This document shows positions 43,463 to 50,789 of a DNA stretch of 64,000 bases, in pieces. Position 1 is the first letter of the stretch. Each line of letters opens with the position of its first letter. The stretch comes from an uncultured Candidatus Melainabacteria bacterium (GTDB taxonomy: Bacteria > Cyanobacteriota > Vampirovibrionia > Gastranaerophilales > Gastranaerophilaceae), in the NCBI GenBank assembly GCA_934693165.1, contig CAKUUX010000008.1, forward strand, positions 1 to 64,000, given 5' to 3'. Under the pieces are notes generated by a model. It was given only the letters and a program-made list of their open reading frames with translations, made no database searches and was not told the origin of the DNA. A program made the translations under genes and the position numbers.

Positions 43463-45121
43463 ATGAGTATCAAAGGTAACGGCGGTGTTCAAGGCGCAGG
43501 TGGTGGCAATAAGCCAGAAAGCGCAGAAGAACTAAAGAAAAAACAGGCAGCTGAACAAGATAGAGCCGCACAACAAGGTGCAGCAGCTGATCAAGCCGAA
43601 CTTACTAATGGATTAAACGGTCAAGATAGAACAAATAATAATCGTCAATGCAATTGTGGCTGCCAAGACGCAGGCAATGGTAACGGAAATGGCAACGGTA
43701 ACGGTAACCGTGTAGGCAATGGCAATGGTGCAGGTACGGGCGCAGGCAACGATATCGGAAACATGCTAGGTGGATATGGAAATGGTGGAAATGTCCAAAT
43801 GGGTGGCTTTGGCTACGGTGGTGTTTTCAGCAACCAATCGCTAGATGTTGACCAAGCACAATTGAACGATTTATCTAACAAATTCTTTAATTTTACAATG
43901 TCGGCAGGCGCATTACCATTCGGTATTGGTACAGCAGCAATGCAAAATTCTATCGGCAACTGGTTCCAAGCCTTCATGAATTGTTTTAAATTCTCAGGTT
44001 CAACACAAACTGTCAATGGTGGATACCAAGGTTTTAGCGCAACAAACGTTAATGGTGTTTACGCTAGAGATGGCAAATATTATAAACCTGATGCAAATGG
44101 TAACATGCAAGAATGTAAACAAGATGGTTCTGCATTAGATGCTACACGAACAGACGGAAATGGCAATACCCCACAAGTTGATGATGGTAATGGTACTGGC
44201 AACGGCACAGGAAATATTCCAAATGGATATACAGCAACAGGAACACCTGGAGTATTTTCAAAAGATGGCAAATACTATCACTACGTAAACGGAGCATTGA
44301 AGGAATGTAATGCTGATGGTTCAGCAATTTCACATCAAGTAGATGATGGTGCTGTTAAAGGAAAAGATAAAGCTCATCATAGCAGACACACAGAATCTCC
44401 TGCAAAAGCAGAGAAAAAAGAATCAACTGCGAAAAAAGAAGCTCCAAAACAAAAAAGTCCTGATGAATTAGCAAAAGATCAAGGTTATAAAAAGCTTGCA
44501 GACGGAACATATCGTAAAGGTGGAAAATCTTACAATTATGTAAACGGTACATTCCAATATGCATACGACACAAAATATAAAGACGGTCGATATGTAAAAA
44601 ATGGTACAATATATAACGCTGATGGCACAAAAGCAGATAAATCTGTAAAAGGTCATTCTGGACAACAAGCTATTTATACTATGGAACATTACAAAAACTT
44701 AGGTTATGAAATGACTTCATACAAAGGTCAAACTGTTCTAACAAGTAAAGACAAACGTGAAACTTTATACTTTGATAAGAGTGGAAAACTTGTTCAACAA
44801 AACTTCCATAACACAGGTTTTATGAAAGACGGCAGAACAGAAGTTTCTAGATTCAAATACAATGAAAAAACTGGTCAATTACAATCTAGAGAAGATTATA
44901 ACAACCAAACAAGAACAACAGTTAAAACTGAATACGTTTCGCCAAAAGGCTTGAAGGCAGGAACAACAAAAACTGTAGGAAAACCTCAAGTAAGACAAGA
45001 AATGGATTCTCAAGGAAGAACAACAACGTTCAAAGAACAAGAAACTATAACAACAAAAATTGAAATCAAAGGTGGAATTGCAGTAAAAACAACAACTGTT
45101 CAAAGACAACAAGTAAAATAA
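43463..45121 (+). CDS. Low-complexity protein with DGKYY repeats
   Basis: A 552-residue protein without a signal peptide. The first ~120 residues are Gly/Asn/Ala/Gln-rich with (GN)n runs; a helical segment follows ('NFTMSAGALPFGIGTAAMQ' to 'WFQAFMNCFKF', ~145-180). Then come degenerate repeats: 'VYARDGKYYKPDANGNMQEC', 'VFSKDGKYYHYVNGALKEC' and 'YVKNGTIYNADGTK'. The C-terminal ~140 residues are Thr/Lys/Gln-rich beta repeats. The segment ending 'WF...CF' resembles one in the annexin-like protein at 62570-63409. Probably a surface or flagellum-associated lineage-specific protein; function unknown. GGAAACG precedes the ATG at 43463. Confidence 0.6.
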   Translation: MSIKGNGGVQGAGGGNKPESAEELKKKQAAEQDRAAQQGAAADQAELTNGLNGQDRTNNNRQCNCGCQDAGNGNGNGNGNGNRVGNGNGAGTGAGNDIGNMLGGYGNGGNVQMGGFGYGGVFSNQSLDVDQAQLNDLSNKFFNFTMSAGALPFGIGTAAMQNSIGNWFQAFMNCFKFSGSTQTVNGGYQGFSATNVNGVYARDGKYYKPDANGNMQECKQDGSALDATRTDGNGNTPQVDDGNGTGNGTGNIPNGYTATGTPGVFSKDGKYYHYVNGALKECNADGSAISHQVDDGAVKGKDKAHHSRHTESPAKAEKKESTAKKEAPKQKSPDELAKDQGYKKLADGTYRKGGKSYNYVNGTFQYAYDTKYKDGRYVKNGTIYNADGTKADKSVKGHSGQQAIYTMEHYKNLGYEMTSYKGQTVLTSKDKRETLYFDKSGKLVQQNFHNTGFMKDGRTEVSRFKYNEKTGQLQSREDYNNQTRTTVKTEYVSPKGLKAGTTKTVGKPQVRQEMDSQGRTTTFKEQETITTKIEIKGGIAVKTTTVQRQQVK

Positions 45122-45139
45122 AATGTTTTAAAGATTAAC

Positions 45140-45206
45140 AAAGGGCGAAACGCTATGCGTTTCGCCCTTTGTGTTTGTAAGAGGCGAAGCCAAAGGCTTC
45201 GCCTCT
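45140..45206. terminator. Two adjacent strong hairpins between converging genes
   Basis: AAAGGGCGAAACGC/GCGTTTCGCCCTTT (45140-45170) and GAGGCGAAGCC/GGCTTCGCCTC (45181-45205). Confidence 0.7.
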
Positions 45207-45211
45207 TCTAA

Positions 45212-45382
45212 TCACAAGTCTTCTACCAAAAAAATGTTATTTTGATCTAAAATATTACGTATCTCATCATAATCTTTGCCAACACCGACAAGACGCTGAT
45301 ATTCTCTAACTATAGAAATAATATCATCCGTGGAAACTTTGATATTTCTACGACCAAAATCATTTTCTAAAATTCTTGCCAT
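45212..45382 (-). CDS. Small protein under a sigma-28-type promoter
   Basis: A 56-residue charged helical protein ('RILENDFGRRNIKVSTDDII', then a 'KDYDEIRNILDQNN' tail). I do not recognise a family. I start it at ATG 45382 because AGAGG precedes it and because the DNA just upstream is a sigma-28 promoter (45412-45438), which a longer start at 45421 would contain. Its promoter places it in the flagellar regulon; a chaperone or anti-sigma role is possible but not shown (FlgM resemblance is weak). Confidence 0.6.
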   Translation of the reverse strand: MARILENDFGRRNIKVSTDDIISIVREYQRLVGVGKDYDEIRNILDQNNIFLVEDL

Positions 45383-45411
45383 ACTAAACCTCTTTTCTTT
45401 TCTCAAAAAGT

Positions 45412-45438
45412 TTATCGGCATTTAAAAATTAAACTTTT
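45412..45438 (-). promoter_or_regulatory. Sigma-28 (FliA)-type promoter
   Basis: On the minus strand AAAAGTTT-N11-GCCGATAA, 15 of 16 matches to the enterobacterial TAAAGTTT-N11-GCCGATAA consensus, about 30 bases before the small gene's start. Confidence 0.75.
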
Positions 45439-45507
45439 GAAATATCAACTCAAAAGTTTAAAAATAAAAATTCAAATAAAAAAATTAAAAATAATTTCTT
45501 GCATAAT

Positions 45508-45541
45508 AAAAGCGGTTTAAGTAAAACTTAAACCACTTTTA
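45508..45541 (-). terminator. Terminator of fusA
   Basis: GGTTTAAG/CTTAAACC stem flanked by A- and T-rich ends (AAAAGTG...GCTTTT on the minus strand). Confidence 0.75.
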
Positions 45542-45561
45542 AATTTATATAATCAATATGA

Positions 45562-47661
45562 TTATTTACCTGATTTAGCGATGATTTCTTCTTCAACGTT
45601 TCTAGGTACTTGTTCGTAGCTTTTGAATTCCATAGAGAATGTACCACGACCTTGAGTATTAGAACGTAAGTCTGTAGCATAACCAAACATATTAGCTAGA
45701 GGAACTGTAGCTCTAACGATTACGTTACCTGTATTTCCTTGAGGTTCTTGACCTTCAACTCTACCACGTCTTTTTGAAATATCACCAATGATGTTACCTG
45801 TGTATTCATCTGGAATTTCAATTTCAACTTTCATCATAGGTTCAAGTACACAAGGTTGTGCTTTTTTAACACCATCTTTGATTGCCATAGAACCTGCAAT
45901 TTTGAATGCCATTTCAGATGAGTCAACTTCGTGGTAAGAACCATCGTAAAGTTCAACTTTAACGTCAATCATTGGGAATCCTGCTAAGATACCACCTTCA
46001 AGAGCTTCTTCCATACCTTTTCTTGCTGGTTCGATATATTCTTTAGGAATAGCACCACCAACGATTTTGTTTTCAAATACAAAACCTGCATTTTCTTCAG
46101 CTGGAGAAATTCTAATTTTAACGTGACCGTATTGACCTTTACCACCTGATTGTCTTTGGAATTTAGATTCTTGATCTGCATTACCTCTGATTGTTTCTCT
46201 GTAAGCAACTTGTGGTTTACCAACATTAGCGTCTACGTGGAATTCTCTTAATAAACGGTCAACGATGATATCTAAGTGAAGTTCACCCATACCAGAGATG
46301 ATTGTTTGACCAGTTTCTTGGTCTGTTTTAACTTGGAATGATGGATCTTCTTCAGCAAGTTTTTGAAGAGCAATACCCATTTTTTCTTGGTCAGCTTTTG
46401 TTTTTGGTTCAATAGCAACAGAAATAACTGGTGTTGGGAATACCATTTTTTCTAAGATGATAGGTGCTTTTTCGTCGCATAAAGTATCACCTGTAGTTGT
46501 TTCTTTTAAACCAACTGCTGCACAAATGTCACCTGCGTAAATTTCTGGAATTTCGTTTCTTTGATCAGCGTACATTTGAACTAATCTTGAAATACGTTCT
46601 TTTTTACCAGTTGATGCATTTAATACATAAGAACCAGAAGCTAATTTACCAGAGTAAACACGCATGAATGTTAAACGACCTACGAATGGGTCAGTCATAA
46701 CTTTGAATGCTAATGCTGCAAATGGTTCATCTTCTGATGAAGCTCTTGTTGTTTTTGTACCATCTTCTAATTCACCTTCGATAGCTTTTACATCGATTGG
46801 TGATGGTAAGTAATCAACAACTGCGTCTAATAACATTTGAACACCTTTATTCTTGAATGCTGTACCACAGCACATTGGAACGATTTGGTTGTTACATACT
46901 GCTTTTCTTAAAACAGCTTTTAATTCAGCAACTGTGATAGATTCAGGATCTTCACAATATTTTTCCATCAATGTATCATCTTCTGATGCAATTGCTTCAA
47001 CCAATTCTTCTCTGTATTGGTGAGCTTTATCTTTTAATTCTTGAGGAATTTCATCGCAAGTATCAACGTCAAATATATCTACTTGTTTACCTAAATCATC
47101 TCTGTAGATTTCAGCTTTCATTTCGATTAAGTCAATAATACCTCTCATTTGGTCTTCAGCACCAATTGGTAATTGAATTGCATAAGCGTTAGCTCTTAAT
47201 CTATTTCTAATTTGGTCTAATACACGGTAGAAATCAGCACCTGTTCTATCCATTTTGTTAACGAATACTAAACGAGGTACTTCATATCTGTTAGCTTGTC
47301 TCCAAACTGTTTCTGATTGAGATTGAACACCACCTACTGCACAGAATACAGCAACTTCACCGTCTAATACACGAAGTGAACGTTCTACTTCAACTGTGAA
47401 GTCAACGTGGCCCGGTGTGTCGATAATATTTAATTGGTAACCTTTCCAATATGCAGTTACAGCTGCTGATTGAATTGTGATACCTCTTTCTCTTTCTTGA
47501 TCCATGAAGTCTGTTACAGCTGCGCCATCGTGAACTTCACCGATTTTGTGAGTTTTACCTGTGTAGAACAAGATACGTTCTGTTGTTGTAGTTTTACCAG
47601 CATCAATGTGAGCGGCAATACCAATGTTTCTTGTTTTTTCTAATGGTGTTTTTCTTGCCAT
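45562..47661 (-). CDS. fusA: Translation elongation factor G
   Basis: A 699-residue GTPase driving ribosomal translocation. P-loop 'AAHIDAGKTTTTERIL', switch II 'DTPGHVDFTVEVERSLRVLD' and 'VFVNKMDRTGADF' are intact, with the full five-domain length. It stands alone here, away from the usual rpsL-rpsG-fusA-tuf operon. 'MDQERERGITIQSAA' is the switch I region. AAGGAA ribosome site. Confidence 0.97.
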   Translation of the reverse strand: MARKTPLEKTRNIGIAAHIDAGKTTTTERILFYTGKTHKIGEVHDGAAVTDFMDQERERGITIQSAAVTAYWKGYQLNIIDTPGHVDFTVEVERSLRVLDGEVAVFCAVGGVQSQSETVWRQANRYEVPRLVFVNKMDRTGADFYRVLDQIRNRLRANAYAIQLPIGAEDQMRGIIDLIEMKAEIYRDDLGKQVDIFDVDTCDEIPQELKDKAHQYREELVEAIASEDDTLMEKYCEDPESITVAELKAVLRKAVCNNQIVPMCCGTAFKNKGVQMLLDAVVDYLPSPIDVKAIEGELEDGTKTTRASSEDEPFAALAFKVMTDPFVGRLTFMRVYSGKLASGSYVLNASTGKKERISRLVQMYADQRNEIPEIYAGDICAAVGLKETTTGDTLCDEKAPIILEKMVFPTPVISVAIEPKTKADQEKMGIALQKLAEEDPSFQVKTDQETGQTIISGMGELHLDIIVDRLLREFHVDANVGKPQVAYRETIRGNADQESKFQRQSGGKGQYGHVKIRISPAEENAGFVFENKIVGGAIPKEYIEPARKGMEEALEGGILAGFPMIDVKVELYDGSYHEVDSSEMAFKIAGSMAIKDGVKKAQPCVLEPMMKVEIEIPDEYTGNIIGDISKRRGRVEGQEPQGNTGNVIVRATVPLANMFGYATDLRSNTQGRGTFSMEFKSYEQVPRNVEEEIIAKSGK

Positions 47662-47813
47662 TTCCTTAATTCCTTTTCTTTTCTATATGTGTAACTATTA
47701 CTTTTGCTATTTTTAGCTATGTAAATTATTCTATAAAAATACTTCAATTTCAAGCACTAATTTATTTCAAATATTTATGATAAAATATTTTTGAAAAAAG
47801 GGAGAAATTAGTA

Positions 47814-48743
47814 ATGTTAGATAATTTAGAAAAAATAACAGATTTTAAATTTGGAGAAAATTCACATCAAGGTGCAAGTCTTTATAAATCAGATGCAATG
47901 ATTGATTACGAAGTTGTAAATGGTGGTGAATTATCTTACAAAAATATATTAGATATGACAACATTAATTCAAATTTTAAGTGAATTTTATGATGTGAACG
48001 CAACAATTATGGTCAAAAATGCTATGCCTTGTGGCGCAGCATTAGGAACAAGCTTGACTGATGCTTTTAATAAAGCTTTTGACTGTAATCCTGTTAGCGT
48101 TTTGGGTTCTTGTATTGGTTTTTCAAAAATCCTTGATACAGAAACTGCAAAAAAAATTCATCTATCAGATTTTGAACTTGTTATGGCTATCGGATATGAC
48201 AAAGAAGCTTTAGAAATTCTAAAGAAAAAGCCTGAAATGAAAGTTATAAAAATAAATACACCTCTTGAAGAAGTTAAAATCTCTGTAAGAGAAGAAGTAA
48301 AAATAACACCTTTTGGTATTCTTTTACAAGATGCAGATAGAGGCGATTTTAATAAAGATACATTTAAAGTTGTTACTAAAAGAAAACCTACATCGGAAGA
48401 AATTGAAGATGCAATTTTTGCATTCAAAATTGCAAAGCATTCAAAATCAAAAGCTGTTGTTATTGCAAAAAACTTTAAAATGTTATCAATCGCACAAGGT
48501 CAAACAAGTTTTGCAGACGCTTGCGACTGGGTAATGACTTATGCTTGTGATGATACAAAAGGTTCTGTAATGGCTTATGACGGAATTATTGATACAGTAG
48601 ACGGTATTCACGTTGCAACAACAGGCAGAGTTGCACTTGTAATTCAAGCTGGTAGCTCTTATAACGAAAAAGAAGTTATAAAAACTTGTGACAAATACGA
48701 AATCGGAATGATTACAACAGGTATAACACACCACAAAAATTAG
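47814..48743 (+). CDS. AICAR transformylase-like protein (PurH C-domain only)
   Basis: A 309-residue protein matching the formyltransferase half of PurH: 'FKFGENSHQGASLYKSD', 'YKNILDM', and the C-terminal 'IQAGSSYNEKEVIKTCDK' with 'GMITTGITHHKN'. The IMP cyclohydrolase domain is absent. The catalytic motif, normally KHxNPCG, reads 'VKNAMPCGAALG': the Lys is kept but the His is Asn. Either the catalytic residue is replaced functionally or the protein has another role. Ribosome site GGGAG; the MFS gene follows by 12 bases. Confidence 0.82.
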   Translation: MLDNLEKITDFKFGENSHQGASLYKSDAMIDYEVVNGGELSYKNILDMTTLIQILSEFYDVNATIMVKNAMPCGAALGTSLTDAFNKAFDCNPVSVLGSCIGFSKILDTETAKKIHLSDFELVMAIGYDKEALEILKKKPEMKVIKINTPLEEVKISVREEVKITPFGILLQDADRGDFNKDTFKVVTKRKPTSEEIEDAIFAFKIAKHSKSKAVVIAKNFKMLSIAQGQTSFADACDWVMTYACDDTKGSVMAYDGIIDTVDGIHVATTGRVALVIQAGSSYNEKEVIKTCDKYEIGMITTGITHHKN

Positions 48744-48755
48744 GAAAAAATATTA

Positions 48756-49928
48756 ATGGGAAATTTTGTAGATAAAATCAAAGAAAACAAAACGATTGGT
48801 TGGCTTTCAGCAGCGCATTTCACAACGGATACATATTCTGGATTTTTAAATCCAATTATGCCATTTATCGCTGCAAACCTCGGTATTTCAATGGGTGTAG
48901 CTGCTCTTGTAATGAGCATTTCACAATTAATTTCACAATTAATTCAACCTATTTTTGGATTTTTTGCTGATAGCTTTTTCAAAAGATTATTTATCTTTTG
49001 GGGTTTATTATTAGCTTCTGTATTTTTCCCACTTACAGCTTGCGCTCCAAATCTTGCAATACTAGTAATCTTTATCGTTTTGGGTAGCTTGGGCGTAAGT
49101 ATTTTTCACCCCCAAAGTATTGGTTTTGTAATTAGATTTACAAAAGACGACTTTACAAGAAATATGGGATTTTTCTTAAGTATGGGTTCAATTGGATACT
49201 CTTTTGGACCTGCAATATCTGCTGCCGTTATGGAATTTTTAGGACTTAAGGCAATGCCAGTAACTTCAATTGTTGGTATTTTACTTGTAATGATGATGTT
49301 TGTATGCGTTCCTAAAATTTCTAATATTGATAAAAAACCTGAAAAGAAAAATATTGTTGAAGTATTTAAAGCAATTTTAACTAATAAACAAATTTTGATA
49401 TTAATTTTAGTCGCAATAATGAAAGCTATCATTTCTAGCAGTTGTGCAATTTTATTACCATTCTTCTGGAAGGATTCAGGATATAGCCCTGTATATATTG
49501 GTATGGCTCTATTCTGGTTTATGCTTGCAGGAGGTTTTGGTTCATTATTGAGTCCAAAATTTGAAAAATTAATCGGCACAAGAAATATTATTTATTTATC
49601 AATGTTGGCAATGCCAGTTATGATGTTTATTTTCGTGTACGCAACTCCAAGAATGCCAATTTTAGCCTTGATTGACTTTGTATTAATGGCATTTGTATTA
49701 ATGCTTGCAACACCAATCACAATGGTGCTTGCGCAAAAAGAATTACCACAATACAAAAGTATTATCGGTGGATTTTTAAACGGTTTTTGCTGGGGTATTG
49801 TTGGTGGAATTCTAAGTGGATTAGGATTTGTTGCACAAAAATTTGGAGTACTTCAAATCCTACTTATCGCAAGCATATTACCTGCATTGAGCGTATATTT
49901 TGTTAAAGATTTAAAAATAGAAGAATAA
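48756..49928 (+). CDS. MFS exporter, fosmidomycin-resistance-like
   Basis: A 390-residue protein with about 12 membrane helices. 'WLSAAHFTTDTYSGFLNPIM' near the N-terminus and 'GVSIFHPQSIGFVIR' around residue 115 are typical of the Fsr family. The MFS loop 2-3 motif reads 'GFFADSFFKRLFIF'. Substrate not known; coupling with a purine-type gene may hint at a nucleotide-related metabolite (weak). AGGAAAAA ribosome site. Confidence 0.85.
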   Translation: MGNFVDKIKENKTIGWLSAAHFTTDTYSGFLNPIMPFIAANLGISMGVAALVMSISQLISQLIQPIFGFFADSFFKRLFIFWGLLLASVFFPLTACAPNLAILVIFIVLGSLGVSIFHPQSIGFVIRFTKDDFTRNMGFFLSMGSIGYSFGPAISAAVMEFLGLKAMPVTSIVGILLVMMMFVCVPKISNIDKKPEKKNIVEVFKAILTNKQILILILVAIMKAIISSSCAILLPFFWKDSGYSPVYIGMALFWFMLAGGFGSLLSPKFEKLIGTRNIIYLSMLAMPVMMFIFVYATPRMPILALIDFVLMAFVLMLATPITMVLAQKELPQYKSIIGGFLNGFCWGIVGGILSGLGFVAQKFGVLQILLIASILPALSVYFVKDLKIEE

Positions 49929-49968
49929 TATCATACAATTATTGTATATATTTTAGGAATTAAAAATG

Positions 49969-49974
49969 TATAAT
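49969..49974 (+). promoter_or_regulatory. -10 of the hydrophobic-peptide mRNA
   Basis: TATAAT, followed by the dyad ATGAACTCATTAGTTCAT (49973-49990). The predicted mRNA start is near 49981, giving an ~87-base structured leader. The -35 is unclear. Confidence 0.45.
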
Positions 49975-50003
49975 GAACTCATTAGTTCATTGAGAATTTA
50001 ATG

Positions 50004-50228
50004 CAACAAGTGGACACCACTCATTTCTTTAACCGACGTCACTTACGTCAAGAAAGGGGTGATGCTTATGGCAAATTTCAAGACGCTGGCCGTTATATTT
50101 TATATAATAGCACTTCTTTTCAAAAAAGAGAAACTAGCGCTTTTGATTGGCGTCGTAGCACTAGTTTCATTTTAATAATGTAAACAAAGTGGTGTAAAAT
50201 TTTAGCTTTCGCTAATTGCCACTTGTTG
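50004..50228 (+). repeat. Long-range inverted repeats at mRNA ends of toxin-like locus
   Basis: CAACAAGTGG (50004-50013) pairs perfectly with CCACTTGTTG (50219-50228). Just inside, ACACCACT (50014-50021) pairs with AGTGGTGT (50188-50195). The two ends of the predicted mRNA can therefore fold onto each other, as in known type I toxin mRNAs. A local hairpin GACGTCACTTACGTC (50035-50049) lies just before the ribosome site. Confidence 0.7.
50068..50175 (+). CDS. Small hydrophobic peptide, type I toxin-like
   Basis: A 35-residue peptide with a strong ribosome site (AAGGGGTG, six bases before the ATG). 'MANFKTLAVIFYIIALLF' is followed by a KKEK turn and a second hydrophobic stretch ending 'VVALVSF'. 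It could span the membrane once or form a hairpin, as do toxins such as TxpA, Fst, Ldr and AapA. The locus has end-to-end mRNA pairing and an antisense promoter at 50236-50264. No homologue is claimed by name. The alternative is a lineage-specific membrane microprotein; the overlapping 60-codon frame at 50001-50183 has no ribosome site. Confidence 0.65.
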   Translation: MANFKTLAVIFYIIALLFKKEKLALLIGVVALVSF

Positions 50229-50235
50229 TGTTTAT

Positions 50236-50264
50236 ATTATAACGTATTTTTTAATGTTGCGCAA
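50236..50264 (-). promoter_or_regulatory. Antisense promoter (TTGCGC-N17-TATAAT)
   Basis: On the minus strand: -35 TTGCGC (50259-50264), 17-base spacer, -10 TATAAT (50236-50241), start near 50229. It has no protein gene downstream on its strand; its RNA would be complementary to the 3' part of the peptide mRNA. A TTAGC-GAAA-GCTAA hairpin then A/T run (50197-50217) may end or structure this RNA. Confidence 0.6.
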
Positions 50265-50271
50265 GCCTGTA

Positions 50272-50532
50272 TTACTCAAGGAAATTAATTTTTCCTTTTG
50301 TACGTTTTTCAATTTCTAAAATTAATGTAGATAATGGTATTTCTAGAGCTTCACAAATTCTCCAAAGTGTTGAAATTTGAATATCTTTTACACCTTTTTC
50401 AACTTGCGACCATATTGATTTTGACAAATTTATTTCATTGGAAATCAAACTTATAGACTTTTTCTCCTTTAGTCTATATTCTTTAATAATCTCTGCTATT
50501 GTTTTTTGAAGAATAATTTTACTTTCTTGCAT
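50272..50532 (-). CDS. XRE-family HTH regulator
   Basis: An 86-residue Cro/C1-type HTH protein: 'KKSISLISNEINLSKSIWSQ' then 'VEKGVKDIQISTLWRICEAL' cover the HTH (residues ~22-66). It lies between the toxin-like locus and a broken small gene. The palindrome TTAGAACA-GT-TGTTCTAA 23 bases upstream of its ATG is a likely autoregulatory operator. A GATAAT hexamer seven bases before the ATG suggests a nearly leaderless mRNA. Confidence 0.8.
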   Translation of the reverse strand: MQESKIILQKTIAEIIKEYRLKEKKSISLISNEINLSKSIWSQVEKGVKDIQISTLWRICEALEIPLSTLILEIEKRTKGKINFLE

Positions 50533-50554
50533 ATAAAATATTATCGTGCTAATA

Positions 50555-50572
50555 TTAGAACAGTTGTTCTAA
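50555..50572. promoter_or_regulatory. Palindromic operator
   Basis: TTAGAACA and TGTTCTAA, perfect eight-base arms around GT, in the divergent promoter region of the HTH gene. The GAAC-N4-GTTC core also resembles the Gram-positive LexA box, but the adjacent HTH protein is the simpler ligand. Confidence 0.5.
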
Positions 50573-50591
50573 TGCAAGAACGGAGTAAAAA

Positions 50592-50753
50592 ATGAATATT
50601 TAAGATATTTTAGCTGATACAGAAATGTATTTTTCACAAATAATACATTTGATAGATTTAATGCTAAACCAAAATAATTTAGATAGCGAAAACATACTTA
50701 CACTAAGAGATTTAACAGAATTAGGAAAAAATAAAATTAATAAACTTAACTAA
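50592..50753 (+). pseudogene. Broken small gene with TAA at codon 4
   Basis: CGGAG seven bases before an ATG (50592) starts a 54-codon frame that is open to 50753 except for a TAA at codon 4 (50601-50603). Past the stop it reads 'DILADTEMYFSQIIHLIDLM', then 'SENILTLRDLTELGKNKI', which looks like a real helical protein. A restart at the internal ATG (codon 11) would give ~43 residues but has no site. Probably a decayed partner of the divergent HTH gene. Confidence 0.5.
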
Positions 50754-50754
50754 T

Positions 50755-50783
50755 TTGTTAAAACTTGCAAAATGCCATATAAT
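50755..50783 (+). promoter_or_regulatory. Leaderless promoter of alr (TTGTTA-N17-TATAAT)
   Basis: -35 TTGTTA (50755-50760), 17-base spacer, -10 TATAAT (50778-50783), then CGTTTT and ATG at 50790. The earlier ATG at 50772 lies inside the promoter. Confidence 0.65.
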
Positions 50784-50789
50784 CGTTTT

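Noticed and set aside
43660..43790. Short tandem repeats that might be a CRISPR or minisatellite
   Set aside because: They are in-frame Gly-Asn codons of a coding sequence, with no spacer pattern. No CRISPR array or cas gene was seen in the window.
50001..50183. 60-codon frame covering the toxin-like locus
   Set aside because: Its ATG has no ribosome site and it is the other reading frame of the 35-residue gene, which has a strong one.
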